64,000 nt of DNA. It comes from [Actinomadura] parvosata subsp. kistnae. GTDB taxonomy: Bacteria; Actinomycetota; Actinomycetes; Streptosporangiales; Streptosporangiaceae. Position 1 is the stretch's first letter. The number at the start of each line of letters is the position of its first letter. Under the pieces are notes generated by a model. That model searched no databases and was not told the origin of the DNA. It saw only the letters and a program-made list of their open reading frames with translations. Shown piece by piece: positions 43,194 to 51,136 of the stretch. The stretch lies in assembly GCF_900323885.1 (NCBI RefSeq), contig NZ_OOHJ01000022.1, positions 434,001 through 498,000 on the forward strand, read 5' to 3'. Position numbers and translations under genes: made by a program.

Positions 43194-44310
43194 CGCTGCC
43201 CTCCGTGATCACCAACCGCCAGCCGTTGCAGCGTACCGGCTGGGCCCACGCCTCCTTGCCGGTGGTGACGGGGCCGCCGGTCCGCGCCGACTCGCCGATG
43301 GCGAGGCTGATCAGGTGGTCCTGGCAGGCCTCGGCGAGCGGGTACGGGGCCGGCCCCTCCTGGCGGGCCCAGACGCCGGTGCGCTCCAGGATGTCGGCCA
43401 CCGCGATGTCGTCGTCGGACAGGCCCGACCCGTCGAACGGGTTGCGGTAGACCACCCGGCCGTCGAAGCTGATGTGCTTGAGGTCGCGGAACTCCAGGCT
43501 GAGATCGACGCCGGTGTCCCGGCGCACCAGGTGCGACTCCACCGGCGTCACCGGGTCTGTCAGCCGGACCACCCGGTCGTCGGCCAGCTCGCCGATCGAG
43601 CCGCGCACCACGATGCGGCGCGTCCGCAGGGGGTTCCACCACTGGTTCTCGGTGAAGTCGTACAGGCCCATGCGGCCGCCGAAGTCGAGGGTGGCGATGG
43701 TCGTGGTGCGCCGCTGCGGCGTGCCGTCGCCGGTCCATCCGTCGGGCCCGAGCGGGTCGGCGAGCGGGGCGTCGAACGCGCCGGCGCGTACCTCGGCGGG
43801 CTCGAATCCGATGCCGAGCAGGCCGCGGATCATCGAGACCGCGTGGTAGAGGTGGGTCGAGGAGACCTGGACGGAGGTCGGCTCGCCGATCACGCCCTCG
43901 CGGACGAGCGCCAGCCGGGCCGCGTGGCCGGGCATCAGCAGGTACTGCTCGGCCACCTGCACCAGGCCGGTGCCGCCGACGTCCTGCCACAGAGCGCGCA
44001 GGCCGTCGAGGTCGGGCGCGGGCGGCGTCTCGGCCAGGACGGGCAGGCCGTGCTCGACGACCGAGCGGATCGCGTCCGGCATGGCGGGCCAGGGCACGGC
44101 GGCGGCCACGTAGTCGGGCCGCTCGTGCCGCAGCAGGTCGCCGACCGAGCGGAAGGCGGGCACGCCCCACTCGTCGGTGATCTGCCTGCCCCGCTCCTCG
44201 CCTCGCGTCACGACGCCGCTGATCCGCAGCCGGCCGGGGAGCGCGGCGGCCAGCCGCAGGAAGAACCGGGTCCGCCGCCCGCCGCCGATCGCGCCGAACG
44301 TGATGGTCAT
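43190..44310 (-). CDS. Gfo/Idh/MocA-family oxidoreductase; stop probably lost by one missing base
   Basis: This NAD(P)-dependent oxidoreductase of about 373 residues has the Rossmann start MTITFGAIGGGRRTRFFLRL, a RPDYVAAAVPWPAMPDAIRSV loop and ETPPAPDL, where the EKP-type motif is altered to ETP. A C-terminal alpha/beta domain follows. As printed the frame runs on through the NUDIX gene to 42721, producing a 156-residue nonsense tail. One extra G in GGAGGGCAGC would place a TGA at 43190, overlapping the NUDIX GTG as GTGA, the junction used throughout this genome. The annotated end assumes that. The start has GGGAGGT upstream. Confidence 0.75.
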
Positions 44311-44366
44311 GAGGGGGTACCTCCCAAGGGGACGGGGCTCGTGGTGAGGCGAGCGTACCCGGCGGG

Positions 44367-45218
44367 TCAGCGGGACAGGCGGCCCAGCAGGGCCGAGGCC
44401 GCCGTGATGCCGAGTGCCGCCGCGACGAGCAGCACCGCGAAGTCGAGCGGCAGCCGGGCGGGGAGGTCCAGCAGCAGGCCGCGCAGCGCGTTCACCTCGT
44501 AGGTGAGGGGGTTGATCGAGCTGATGGCCTGCAGCCAGCCCGGCATGGACGCCGTCGGGTAGAGCGCGTTGGAGGCGAAGAACAGCGGCATCGTGATGGC
44601 CTGGCCGATGCCCATCAGCCGGTCCCGCGTACGGACGATGCCGGCGATCGTCATCGACAGGCAGGAGAAGAACGCCGAGCCGAGCAGCACCGCCGCCAGC
44701 ACCCCCAGCAGGCGCGCCGGGTTCGGGCTCAGGCTGACGCCCAGGAGCGCCGCGATGAGCACGACGACCACGGCCTGGATGATCGCCTTCACCCCGGCGG
44801 CGAACGCCTTGCCCGCCACCAGCGCGGCGCGCGGCGTCGGCGTGACGAGGAGCTTGGTCAGGACGCCCGAGTCGCGCTCCCAGATGATGTGGATGCCGTA
44901 GAAGATGGCGATGAACATCGTGGACTGGGCGATGATCCCGGGCGCCAGGTAGTCGCGATAGGGGATGCCGCCGGTCGGGATCACGTTGATGCGGGTGAAC
45001 GTCTCACCGAAGATCAGCAGCCACAGCGCGGGCTGGATCGCGCGGGTGTAGAGCTCCGTCCGGTCGTGGCGCAGCTTCTGCAGCTCCACCACGCACATGG
45101 CGACGACCCTGGCGGGGACGAGCCGCCACGCGGGGCGGGAGCGCGGCGGGACGAGCAGCAGCTCCAGGCCGTCGGCGTCAGCCGACGCGGGACGCGGTGC
45201 GGCGGGTGCGGCGGACAT
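44367..45218 (-). CDS. ABC-2-type transporter permease (DrrB-like)
   Basis: This 283-residue membrane protein has six predicted helices and the ABC-2 signature region in which the exporter gate sits (PLTYEVNALRGLLLDLP). Its start overlaps the ATPase gene by 41 bp, so the two are co-translated. DrrAB-type exporters remove drugs or lipids. The MarR regulator upstream fits a drug-efflux role. Confidence 0.87.
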   Translation of the reverse strand: MSAAPAAPRPASADADGLELLLVPPRSRPAWRLVPARVVAMCVVELQKLRHDRTELYTRAIQPALWLLIFGETFTRINVIPTGGIPYRDYLAPGIIAQSTMFIAIFYGIHIIWERDSGVLTKLLVTPTPRAALVAGKAFAAGVKAIIQAVVVVLIAALLGVSLSPNPARLLGVLAAVLLGSAFFSCLSMTIAGIVRTRDRLMGIGQAITMPLFFASNALYPTASMPGWLQAISSINPLTYEVNALRGLLLDLPARLPLDFAVLLVAAALGITAASALLGRLSR

Positions 45219-46023
45219 CGCGGAACTCCCCTCCCTTGCCCTGGTCGTCGAGGCCGCTGCCGGCGACGTCGCGGAAGACGTCCTCCAGCGTCGGCGTGGC
45301 GTCGCCGCCGAGGCGGGCGCGCAGGTCGTCGGTGAGGCCGCGCGGCGTGCCGAGCGCGCGGACCCGGCCCTGGTGCATGAGCGCCACCCGGTCGCAGTAC
45401 TGGTCGGCCTCGTCCATGTAGTGCGTGGTGACCAGGACGGTCATCCCGCTGGCGGCGCGTATCGCCATGATGTGGTCCCAGACGCCGGTGCGGGCGATGG
45501 GGTCGAGGCCGATCGTGGGCTCGTCGAGTATGAGCAGGCGCGGCGCGCTGACCAGCGCCTGGGCCAGCTCCAGGCGGCGCACCATGCCGCCCGAGTACGT
45601 GCTCGCCATCCGGTCGGCGGCCTCGGCCAGCCCGACGGCCTGTAGTGCCTGGGCGACCCGGTCGGCGCGCTCGCGGCGCGGCACGTCGAAGACGCGGGCG
45701 AAGAGCGCGACGTTCTCCCTGCCGGTCAGGCCGCCGTCGGCGGACAGTTGCTGCGGCACGTAGCCGAGCAGGCGGCGCACCGCCATCCGGTCGGTGGTCA
45801 CGTCGTGCCCGAAGACGCGGACCATGCCGGCCGGGACGGGCAGCAGCGTGGTCACGCAGCGGATCGCGGTGGTCTTGCCCGCGCCGTTGGGGCCGAGCAG
45901 GCCGAACACCTCGCCCGAGCGCACGGTCAGGTCGAGCCCGTCGACGGCCGTGCCGGTCCGGTCGAAGGCGTACCGCAGGCCGGTGACCGTGACCGCGTCC
46001 TCCTGTGAGTGCTCTTCGTTCAT
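45178..46023 (-). CDS. ABC transporter ATP-binding protein (DrrA-like)
   Basis: This 281-residue ATPase has Walker A GPNGAGKTT, the signature YSGGMVRRLELAQAL, Walker B LLILDEPT and the H-loop TTHYMDEAD. The C-terminal extension after LGTPRGLTDDL is the DrrA-type regulatory tail. It works with the permease encoded downstream. The start overlaps the MarR stop by 4 bp (46020-46023). Confidence 0.9.
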   Translation of the reverse strand: MNEEHSQEDAVTVTGLRYAFDRTGTAVDGLDLTVRSGEVFGLLGPNGAGKTTAIRCVTTLLPVPAGMVRVFGHDVTTDRMAVRRLLGYVPQQLSADGGLTGRENVALFARVFDVPRRERADRVAQALQAVGLAEAADRMASTYSGGMVRRLELAQALVSAPRLLILDEPTIGLDPIARTGVWDHIMAIRAASGMTVLVTTHYMDEADQYCDRVALMHQGRVRALGTPRGLTDDLRARLGGDATPTLEDVFRDVAGSGLDDQGKGGEFRDVRRTRRTASRVG

Positions 46024-46475
46024 TCTTCCGTCACCTCCTCTCGCAGGCTGTCGGCCAGCCTGCGCAGTGCCGGGAGCGCGGCCGCCAGGGCGGCCCGGTC
46101 GTCCTCGCCGAGCTGCTCCACGTGCTCGCGGACGATCGCCGCCCGCCGCTCCTGCCAGGCCCGCAGCCGCGCCTCGGCCTCGGGGGTGGGCAGCAGGCGG
46201 GCCGAGCGGCGGTCGTCGCTGCGGGTCTCGCGGTGCAGCAGGCCGGCCGCCGTGAGCTGGTTGACCAGCGTGGAGACCGAGTTGCCCGCGAGGTAGAGCT
46301 CCTTGGCCGCGGCCGAGACGCTGATGCCGGGGCTGGACTGGACCAGCCGCAGCAGCTCGGCCTGGGCGCCGCGCAGCGGCGGCACGGTCATCTCGCGGCG
46401 CACCCGGCGCCGGATCAGCCGGTTGATGCCGGCGACGACGCCCGCGAAGGCGCCGGACAGGTCCTCCGCACTCAT
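46020..46475 (-). CDS. MarR-family regulator of the drug exporter
   Basis: This 151-residue MarR-type winged helix has a recognition region VSAAAKELYLAGNSVSTLVNQL and the wing SDDRRSARLLPT. ATG at 46475 is chosen because the protein then has normal MarR length; a further upstream start would add 33 unrelated residues. TAACATTT lies just upstream as a possible -10, with an imperfect palindrome around GTTAGCTCTGCTTAAG as candidate operator. It heads the exporter operon. Confidence 0.85.
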   Translation of the reverse strand: MSAEDLSGAFAGVVAGINRLIRRRVRREMTVPPLRGAQAELLRLVQSSPGISVSAAAKELYLAGNSVSTLVNQLTAAGLLHRETRSDDRRSARLLPTPEAEARLRAWQERRAAIVREHVEQLGEDDRAALAAALPALRRLADSLREEVTEE

Positions 46476-46581
46476 GCCCGAAATGTTAGCTCTGCTTAAG
46501 AGGTATTGGAAAGTGACCAGGTCAGCTGGTTTGTCGTGGAGGGGTACGACCCAGCAGCGGCGTGCGGCAGCCACCGGGGCG

Positions 46582-46598
46582 CTCTACAGCTTGTAGAG
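46582..46598. promoter_or_regulatory. Palindrome in front of the DUF3817 gene
   Basis: CTCTACA-GCT-TGTAGAG has perfect 7-bp arms and ends 32 bp before the GTG start at 46630. TAGAGT at its right edge could be the -10 hexamer, so binding would block transcription. Confidence 0.6.
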
Positions 46599-46629
46599 TG
46601 ATGGCGTTTTCCAGATGAAAGGGTGAATC

Positions 46630-46929
46630 GTGCTGCGTTGGTTCCGGGTCGTGGCGGTGGCCGAGGCGTGCTCGTGGGCGGGGCTGCTCGTCGGGATGTT
46701 CTTCAAGTACGTGACCGAGACCGGCGAGCTCGGCGTGAAGATCTTCGGGCCGATCCACGGCGCGCTCTTCGTCCTGTACGTGGCCGGCGTGCTGCTCTCG
46801 GCCCGGGAGGCGGGCTGGAGCCGGGGCACGGTGGTGCTCGGGCTGGCCTGCGCGGTGCCGCCGTTCACCTCGCTGTGGTTCGAGCGGCGGATGGCGGCGC
46901 GCATGGCGGCCGTGTCCGCACCGGCCTAG
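46630..46929 (+). CDS. DUF3817 small integral membrane protein
   Basis: This 99-residue protein has three predicted membrane helices (about 1-25, 38-58, 65-85) and the DUF3817 pattern: aromatic/Arg start, EACSWAGLL, IHGALFVLYV and a basic end. The function of the family is not known. GTG has GAAAGGG 7 nt upstream. It is followed within 34 bp by a TetR regulator. Confidence 0.75.
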   Translation: MLRWFRVVAVAEACSWAGLLVGMFFKYVTETGELGVKIFGPIHGALFVLYVAGVLLSAREAGWSRGTVVLGLACAVPPFTSLWFERRMAARMAAVSAPA

Positions 46930-46942
46930 AGTCCGGCTCTAG
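46926..46942. promoter_or_regulatory. Palindromic operator of the TetR gene at 46963
   Basis: CTAGAG-TCCGG-CTCTAG has perfect arms and overlaps the DUF3817 stop. TAACAT (46951-46956) just downstream is a candidate -10, and the ATG follows 7 bp later, so the TetR message is probably leaderless and autoregulated. Confidence 0.6.
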
Positions 46943-46962
46943 AGTTGCACTAACATCGCCGC

Positions 46963-47607
46963 ATGAGCGGCGATGGCAAGAGGCCCGGCAAGAAGGCGCA
47001 GAAGTCGGCGGAGACCCGGCGGCGGCTACTGAGCGCCGCCGGCGACCTGTTCGTGGCGCAGGGCTACGGCGCGACGACGTTGCAGGAGATCGCGGCCCGG
47101 GCGGGCGTGGCCGTGCAGACGGTGTACTTCGTGTTCGGCAACAAGCGCCGCCTGCTCAAGGAGCTGGTGGACGTCACGGTCGCGGGCGACGACCTGCCGG
47201 TGGCCACGCTCGACCGGCCCTGGTTCAAGGAGGCGATGGCCGCCCCGACCGCCGGGGAGCACCTGCGGCGTTACGTGGCGGGCACGCTGGCCGTACTGGA
47301 GCGGGTGGCGCCGATCAGCAAGGTGCTGGAGGTGGCGGCGGCCACCGACCCGGAGGTCTCGCAGATGTGGCCGGACGAGGAGGACCCGCGGCACGTCGTG
47401 TCGCTGGCCGCGGCCCGCGAGCTGATGGCCAAGCCGGGGGCGCGCCGGGAGGTGCCGGTCGAGGAGGCCGCCGACGTCATCTACGGGGTGCTGAGCCCGG
47501 ACCTCTATTTGTTGCTGGTGCGCGAGCGCGGCTGGACGCCCGACCGGTTCGGGCACTGGGCGCGGGCGACCCTGAGCGCTCAGCTCTGCCATCCAGAACG
47601 CGAGTGA
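46963..47607 (+). CDS. TetR-family regulator
   Basis: This 214-residue protein has a basic N-terminus and an HTH at about residues 16-60 (RRRLLSAAGDLFVAQGYGAT, IAARAGVAVQTVYFVFGNK). The C-terminal domain is typical of the TetR group acting on small hydrophobic ligands. The palindrome at 46926-46942 is the likely self-operator. It may also control the DUF3817 gene. Confidence 0.85.
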   Translation: MSGDGKRPGKKAQKSAETRRRLLSAAGDLFVAQGYGATTLQEIAARAGVAVQTVYFVFGNKRRLLKELVDVTVAGDDLPVATLDRPWFKEAMAAPTAGEHLRRYVAGTLAVLERVAPISKVLEVAAATDPEVSQMWPDEEDPRHVVSLAAARELMAKPGARREVPVEEAADVIYGVLSPDLYLLLVRERGWTPDRFGHWARATLSAQLCHPERE

Positions 47608-47737
47608 CGCTCACCTGTCACCAGCTTTGACACAGCCTTGTCACGATCGCCGTAACGGTAGGTCGCCTTCCCCTCATGCTCTGTTATGGTCCCTCCTTGT
47701 CCGCAATTGGGATGACCTTTACCCACATAGGAGGAAC

Positions 47738-48601
47738 ATGAGGAGCAAGAAGAGAGCGACCGCACTGACCGCCGCCGTGGCCCTCGCCGCCGCTCCCCTG
47801 CTGGGCGTCGCCACGCCCGCGAGCGCCGCGAGCACCCAGGCCGTCCAGGCCCAGGCACAGGTGCTCGACTGGCTCTCCCTCGACGCCCTCAGCGGCTCGA
47901 AGCTGGTGCAGCGGGTCAAGGAGCTGCTGGGCAAGGGGTACGTGCCCCAGGCGCTGAACGTCACCGACGCGGCCAACCCGCAGTACACGTCCCTGTGGGT
48001 CAAGGACACCACCCGCAAGGTCAGCGTGCTGCAGGGCCTGTCGGCCTCGGAGCTGCCCCGGCGCATCGCCGAGCAGGCCGAGCTGGGCTTCCGGCCCAAG
48101 CTGGTCACCGCCACGGGCACGGGCGCGTCCGCCGTGTTCGCGGCCGTCTTCGAGAAGACCACGCAGCTCGTCAGGTCGGAGCTGGCCCTGACGAAGGAGA
48201 CGCTGCTCAAGGTCAACGCCGAGCTGGGCGCCGCCGGCTACAGCCTCGCCTCGCTCGACGTGTACGGCACCGCGGAGAAGCCCCTCTACGCCGCCGTCTG
48301 GGTGGCGGGCGCCGCCACGGGCACCCTTCAGGTGACGCTGGGCCAGACCGTGGAGCAGCGCGGCCAGGAGCTGCTGGCCAAGGCGAAGCAGGGCCTGCGG
48401 CCCGTGCTCATGGCGGTCGGCCCCGGCAAGACGTACTCGACGGTGTGGGGCAAGGGCGCGGCCACGGGCGTCAAGGAGTTCCTGAGCCTGTCGAAGGTGA
48501 CGTACCCGCTCAAGGCGGCGCAGCTGAAGACGATGGGTTACCGGCCGCAGATCCTCAGCGCCGAGGACGGCGTGATCGCGTCGGTGTGGAGCAAGAGCTA
48601 G
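47738..48601 (+). CDS. Secreted protein made of bacterial tandem repeat domains (BTRD1-like)
   Basis: This 287-residue exported protein has a Sec signal peptide (residues 1-30, cleaved after ASA). The mature part consists of about four repeats of 55-60 residues with the pattern GY-P-L-V-x6-P-Y-S/A-W/VWV, for example YVPQALNVTDAANPQYTSLW, YSLASLDVYGTAEKPLYAAV and YRPQILSAEDGVIASVW. This resembles the bacterial tandem repeat domain found beside serine-hydrolase domains in secreted actinobacterial enzymes. No hydrolase domain is present, so it may be a binding or scaffold protein. ATG has a perfect AGGAGGA ribosome site. TTGACA at 47627 is a possible -35. Confidence 0.75.
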   Translation: MRSKKRATALTAAVALAAAPLLGVATPASAASTQAVQAQAQVLDWLSLDALSGSKLVQRVKELLGKGYVPQALNVTDAANPQYTSLWVKDTTRKVSVLQGLSASELPRRIAEQAELGFRPKLVTATGTGASAVFAAVFEKTTQLVRSELALTKETLLKVNAELGAAGYSLASLDVYGTAEKPLYAAVWVAGAATGTLQVTLGQTVEQRGQELLAKAKQGLRPVLMAVGPGKTYSTVWGKGAATGVKEFLSLSKVTYPLKAAQLKTMGYRPQILSAEDGVIASVWSKS

Positions 48602-48619
48602 CCGGTGCGGCGCTGGAGT

Positions 48620-48656
48620 GCCGAGTCCGGCACAGGATCAGTGTGCCGGACTCGGC
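48620..48656 (+). terminator. Hairpin terminator after the secreted repeat protein
   Basis: GCCGAGTCCGGCACA pairs perfectly (15 bp) with TGTGCCGGACTCGGC around a 7-nt loop, 19 bp after the stop codon. Confidence 0.75.
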
Positions 48657-48675
48657 CTCCACGATAGTGCAGGTC

Positions 48676-48870
48676 AGCGGCGGCCCTGCTGCCGGCCGGG
48701 CACCCGCTCTTCTCGCTGCCCAACATGCTCATCACGCCGCACCTGGCCGGGGCGCAGGGTGCGAGCTGCGCCGCCTCGGCGAGTTCGCGGTGGCGGAGCT
48801 GGAACGCCTCCTGGCCGGCGACCCGCTGCGCGGCGAGGTGCTGCCCGAGCAGTTCCCCTACACGGCCTGA
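48676..48870 (+). pseudogene. C-terminal remnant of a D-2-hydroxyacid dehydrogenase
   Basis: The fragment reads GHPLFSLPNMLITPHLAGAQ and, after a one-base frame change near 48760, ELRRLGEFAVAELERLLAGD and then GEVLPEQFPYTA to a TGA at 48870. This is the typical end of NAD-dependent hydroxyacid (phosphoglycerate-type) dehydrogenases, including the catalytic-His ITPHLAGAQ motif. The first 250 or so residues are absent and the fragment begins directly after the terminator hairpin of the previous gene, so this is a truncated relic. Confidence 0.65.
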
Positions 48871-48873
48871 CCG

Positions 48874-49356
48874 CTAGGACGGGGCCACGTACTCCAGGTC
48901 GATCGTGTCCGTGTGCGAGCTCCAGCTCAGCCGCAGCCGCCAGCAGCCGGCGCCCGGCAGGTCGATGAGGGACGGGCCGGGGCCGCCGCCGACCTTGGTG
49001 CGCACCGGCGTGCCCGTGCCGCCGAGGCGGGCCTCGATCCGCAGCGGGTCCGACGGCACCAGCGGCAGCCGCGACACCCAGAGGATCTTGTTGCCGCGGT
49101 CGGGTCGGGGCGGGCTGAACAGCGGGTAGCCGAAGAGGATGGCCACCATGTCGCCCCGCTCGCTGAAGACCTGATGGGCCTGCGCTCCCGGGCTGAAGCC
49201 GGCGCGCGCCCACGGGGGCGGCTCCCCCCGCACGACCTCCGAGCGGCACGGTGCCGCCCGCTCCGCGGGTCCTCCCCCGCTCGTGCACCCCGTCGTGACG
49301 AGCAGGGTCGTGACGAGCAAGAGAGCCACCGCGATCACCTGGTGCGTCCGGGACAC
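48874..49356 (-). CDS. Lipoprotein of unknown function
   Basis: This 160-residue protein has a lipobox LVTTGC (lipid cysteine C24). The mature part is rich in Gly/Pro with an immunoglobulin-like ending (GCWRLRLSWSSHTDTIDLEYV). It probably sits on the outer face of the membrane. I do not recognise the family. It lies between two gene relics. Confidence 0.7.
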   Translation of the reverse strand: MSRTHQVIAVALLLVTTLLVTTGCTSGGGPAERAAPCRSEVVRGEPPPWARAGFSPGAQAHQVFSERGDMVAILFGYPLFSPPRPDRGNKILWVSRLPLVPSDPLRIEARLGGTGTPVRTKVGGGPGPSLIDLPGAGCWRLRLSWSSHTDTIDLEYVAPS

Positions 49357-49423
49357 GGCCGACCTCCGCTGGCGGCGGGAAACGGAACTCCGGCCACCAC
49401 CGTACCGCCGCCGTCCCGGGCCG

Positions 49424-49699
49424 TCAGATGTGCTCGCCCACGAGCGCGAGGCACTGGAAGGCGGCCAGGCCGAACTGCGCGCCGGCGTTCGTGCTGAGGT
49501 CCGCCTCGTCGACGGGGCGCCAGGTGACCAGCACCTCGGTGCCGCTCCTGCGGACGGCCACGACGCCGCGGTTCAGGTTCTCCATGGGACGGGCGGCGGC
49601 GGGCCGCGGGACGGCGACCGGGGCGGCGCCCAGCAGGAGCACCGCCGCGACGGCCGGTAACCGGTTCTTGACGTGCAGGGGGGTGACCTCCTTGGTCAC
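49424..49699 (-). pseudogene. N-terminal remnant of a secreted PL11 rhamnogalacturonan lyase
   Basis: This 91-residue frame begins with a signal-like segment (LPAVAAVLLLGAAPVAV) followed by RPMENLNRGVVAVRRSGTEV and LVTWRPV. This matches the conserved start of family PL11 rhamnogalacturonan lyases. After TWR the family sequence is lost and the frame ends in unrelated residues (QFGLAAFQCLALVGEHI). It is therefore a truncated pectin-lyase gene rather than a functional small protein. Confidence 0.6.
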
Positions 49700-49885
49700 G
49701 TGGGGGGTGCCGGGCAGGCGTGACCCGGGGGAAACCCCAGGGGGTTGAACCGTTTACATAGACGGGATGGGAACATGAACGCGGGATCAAGTCAAGATCT
49801 CTGTCATGACTGGCCGGATCGTCGGCGGCCTTCGAGCATCGCCTGCAAGCGGTTTACGCCGAGGAGGCATGCATACGGAATCGGG

Positions 49886-49909
49886 TATCGGTCCGGCCGG
49901 ATCCCGATA
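49886..49909. repeat. Inverted repeat TATCGG...CCGATA upstream of the MFS gene
   Basis: The 6-bp arms lie 12 bp apart, 38 bp before the GTG start at 49948. The same hexamer pair in the opposite order occurs before the dehydrogenase gene (52211-52235). Confidence 0.35.
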
Positions 49910-49947
49910 TTGGACCATCGGTCCCGGCTCTGGTGTGCTCGGGTCCC

Positions 49948-51123
49948 GTGACAGTCGCCGCCCCCGTCTCCCCGCCCGCCGTCGCGGACCCCTCCGGCCG
50001 CCGGGTCGTCGTCACGGTCGTCGCCATCCAGGTCGCCTGCTGCCTGGGCTTCTTCTCCGTGATGGCCCACCTGGTCGCGCACCTGCGGCACGACCTCGGG
50101 CTGATGGCCGGCACGGCGGGGCTGATCCTCGGGGCGCGGACCGGGTTGCAGTTCGCGCTCCTGCTGCCCGTGGGGGCGCTGACCGACCGGATCGGCGCGC
50201 GGCGTACCGGGGCGATCGCCTGCGTGCTGCGCGCGGCCGGGTTCGCCCTGCTCGGGGCCGCCGAAGGGGTCGGCGCGCTGCTCTTCGCGGCCGTCGTCCT
50301 CGCCGTCGGCGGCGCGCTCTACAACCCCGCCGCGCAGAGCCTGCTCGCCGGGGTCGGGCCCGCCCACCAGGCCAAGGGGTTCGCCGCCTACGTCACCGCG
50401 CAGCACGCCGCGACCGTCGCCGGGCCGCCCGTCGGGCTCGCCCTGATCTCCCTGGAGCCCGGGTTCGCGCTCCTGACGGGGGCCGCCGCCGCCATGTGGG
50501 CGATCTCCGGCGGGCTGTTCCTCCTGCTGCCCAGGACCGGCCGCCGCGCCGGGCCCGTCCCCGGGGTGCTGTCCGGCGTGCGGGCCGTGCTCGCCGACCG
50601 CCGGTTCCTGCTCTTCGCGCTGATGACCGCGCCCACGACGCTGCTCGCCAACCACATCATGACGGCCGTGCCGCTGCTCGGCTTCGCCCCCGCCGCCGCC
50701 ACGCTGTGCTTCTCCGTGCTGGCCGCGATCGCCGCCGCCGCGCAGCCCTTCGTCGCCGCCGGGCGGCGCGGCGAGCGCCCCTGGGTGCTGCGGGCCGGGC
50801 TGCTGTGCGCGGCCGGGGCGTTCTTCGTGCTCGCCCCACTGGACGGGACGGAGCTCGCCCCGCTCATGGTCGCGGCCGTGCTGAACGGCGTGGCCAACGG
50901 CCTTATCCAGCCGTCGATCTTCCAGCGGACCACCCGGCACGCGCCACCCGAGCGGTTCGGGTCGTACTACGGGGTGCTGGCGTTCTGCGCCGGCATGTTC
51001 TCCTTCGCCGGGGAGATGCTGGTCGGGCGGCTGTTCGACCTCGGGTCCGCGGGCGCGACGGCGGCGCTCGTCGGGGTCGGCGCGTTCGCGCTCGTGTCCG
51101 CGTTCGGGACGCGGGGACCTTGA
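49948..51123 (+). CDS. MFS transporter (DHA1-like)
   Basis: This protein of about 391 residues has 12 predicted membrane helices. The MFS loop between TM2 and TM3 is GALTDRIGARRTGA. Conserved Gly/Pro-rich TM4-5 motifs (TVAGPPVGLALISL) indicate an exporter of the DHA1 group. GTG at 49948 is preferred, and a GTG at 49933 is also open; no ribosome site is obvious, so the message may be leaderless. It converges on the amino-acid dehydrogenase gene. Confidence 0.83.
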   Translation: MTVAAPVSPPAVADPSGRRVVVTVVAIQVACCLGFFSVMAHLVAHLRHDLGLMAGTAGLILGARTGLQFALLLPVGALTDRIGARRTGAIACVLRAAGFALLGAAEGVGALLFAAVVLAVGGALYNPAAQSLLAGVGPAHQAKGFAAYVTAQHAATVAGPPVGLALISLEPGFALLTGAAAAMWAISGGLFLLLPRTGRRAGPVPGVLSGVRAVLADRRFLLFALMTAPTTLLANHIMTAVPLLGFAPAAATLCFSVLAAIAAAAQPFVAAGRRGERPWVLRAGLLCAAGAFFVLAPLDGTELAPLMVAAVLNGVANGLIQPSIFQRTTRHAPPERFGSYYGVLAFCAGMFSFAGEMLVGRLFDLGSAGATAALVGVGAFALVSAFGTRGP

Positions 51124-51136
51124 GCACCTTGGGAAC

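Noticed and set aside
42721-44310. 529-residue fused Gfo/Idh protein running through the NUDIX gene
   Set aside because: The extra 156 residues are shadow sequence of the NUDIX gene; one missing base before a GTGA junction explains the read-through better.
47627-47737. Riboswitch in front of the secreted repeat protein
   Set aside because: The 130-bp leader contains TTGACA and small palindromes but no riboswitch consensus that I can recognise.
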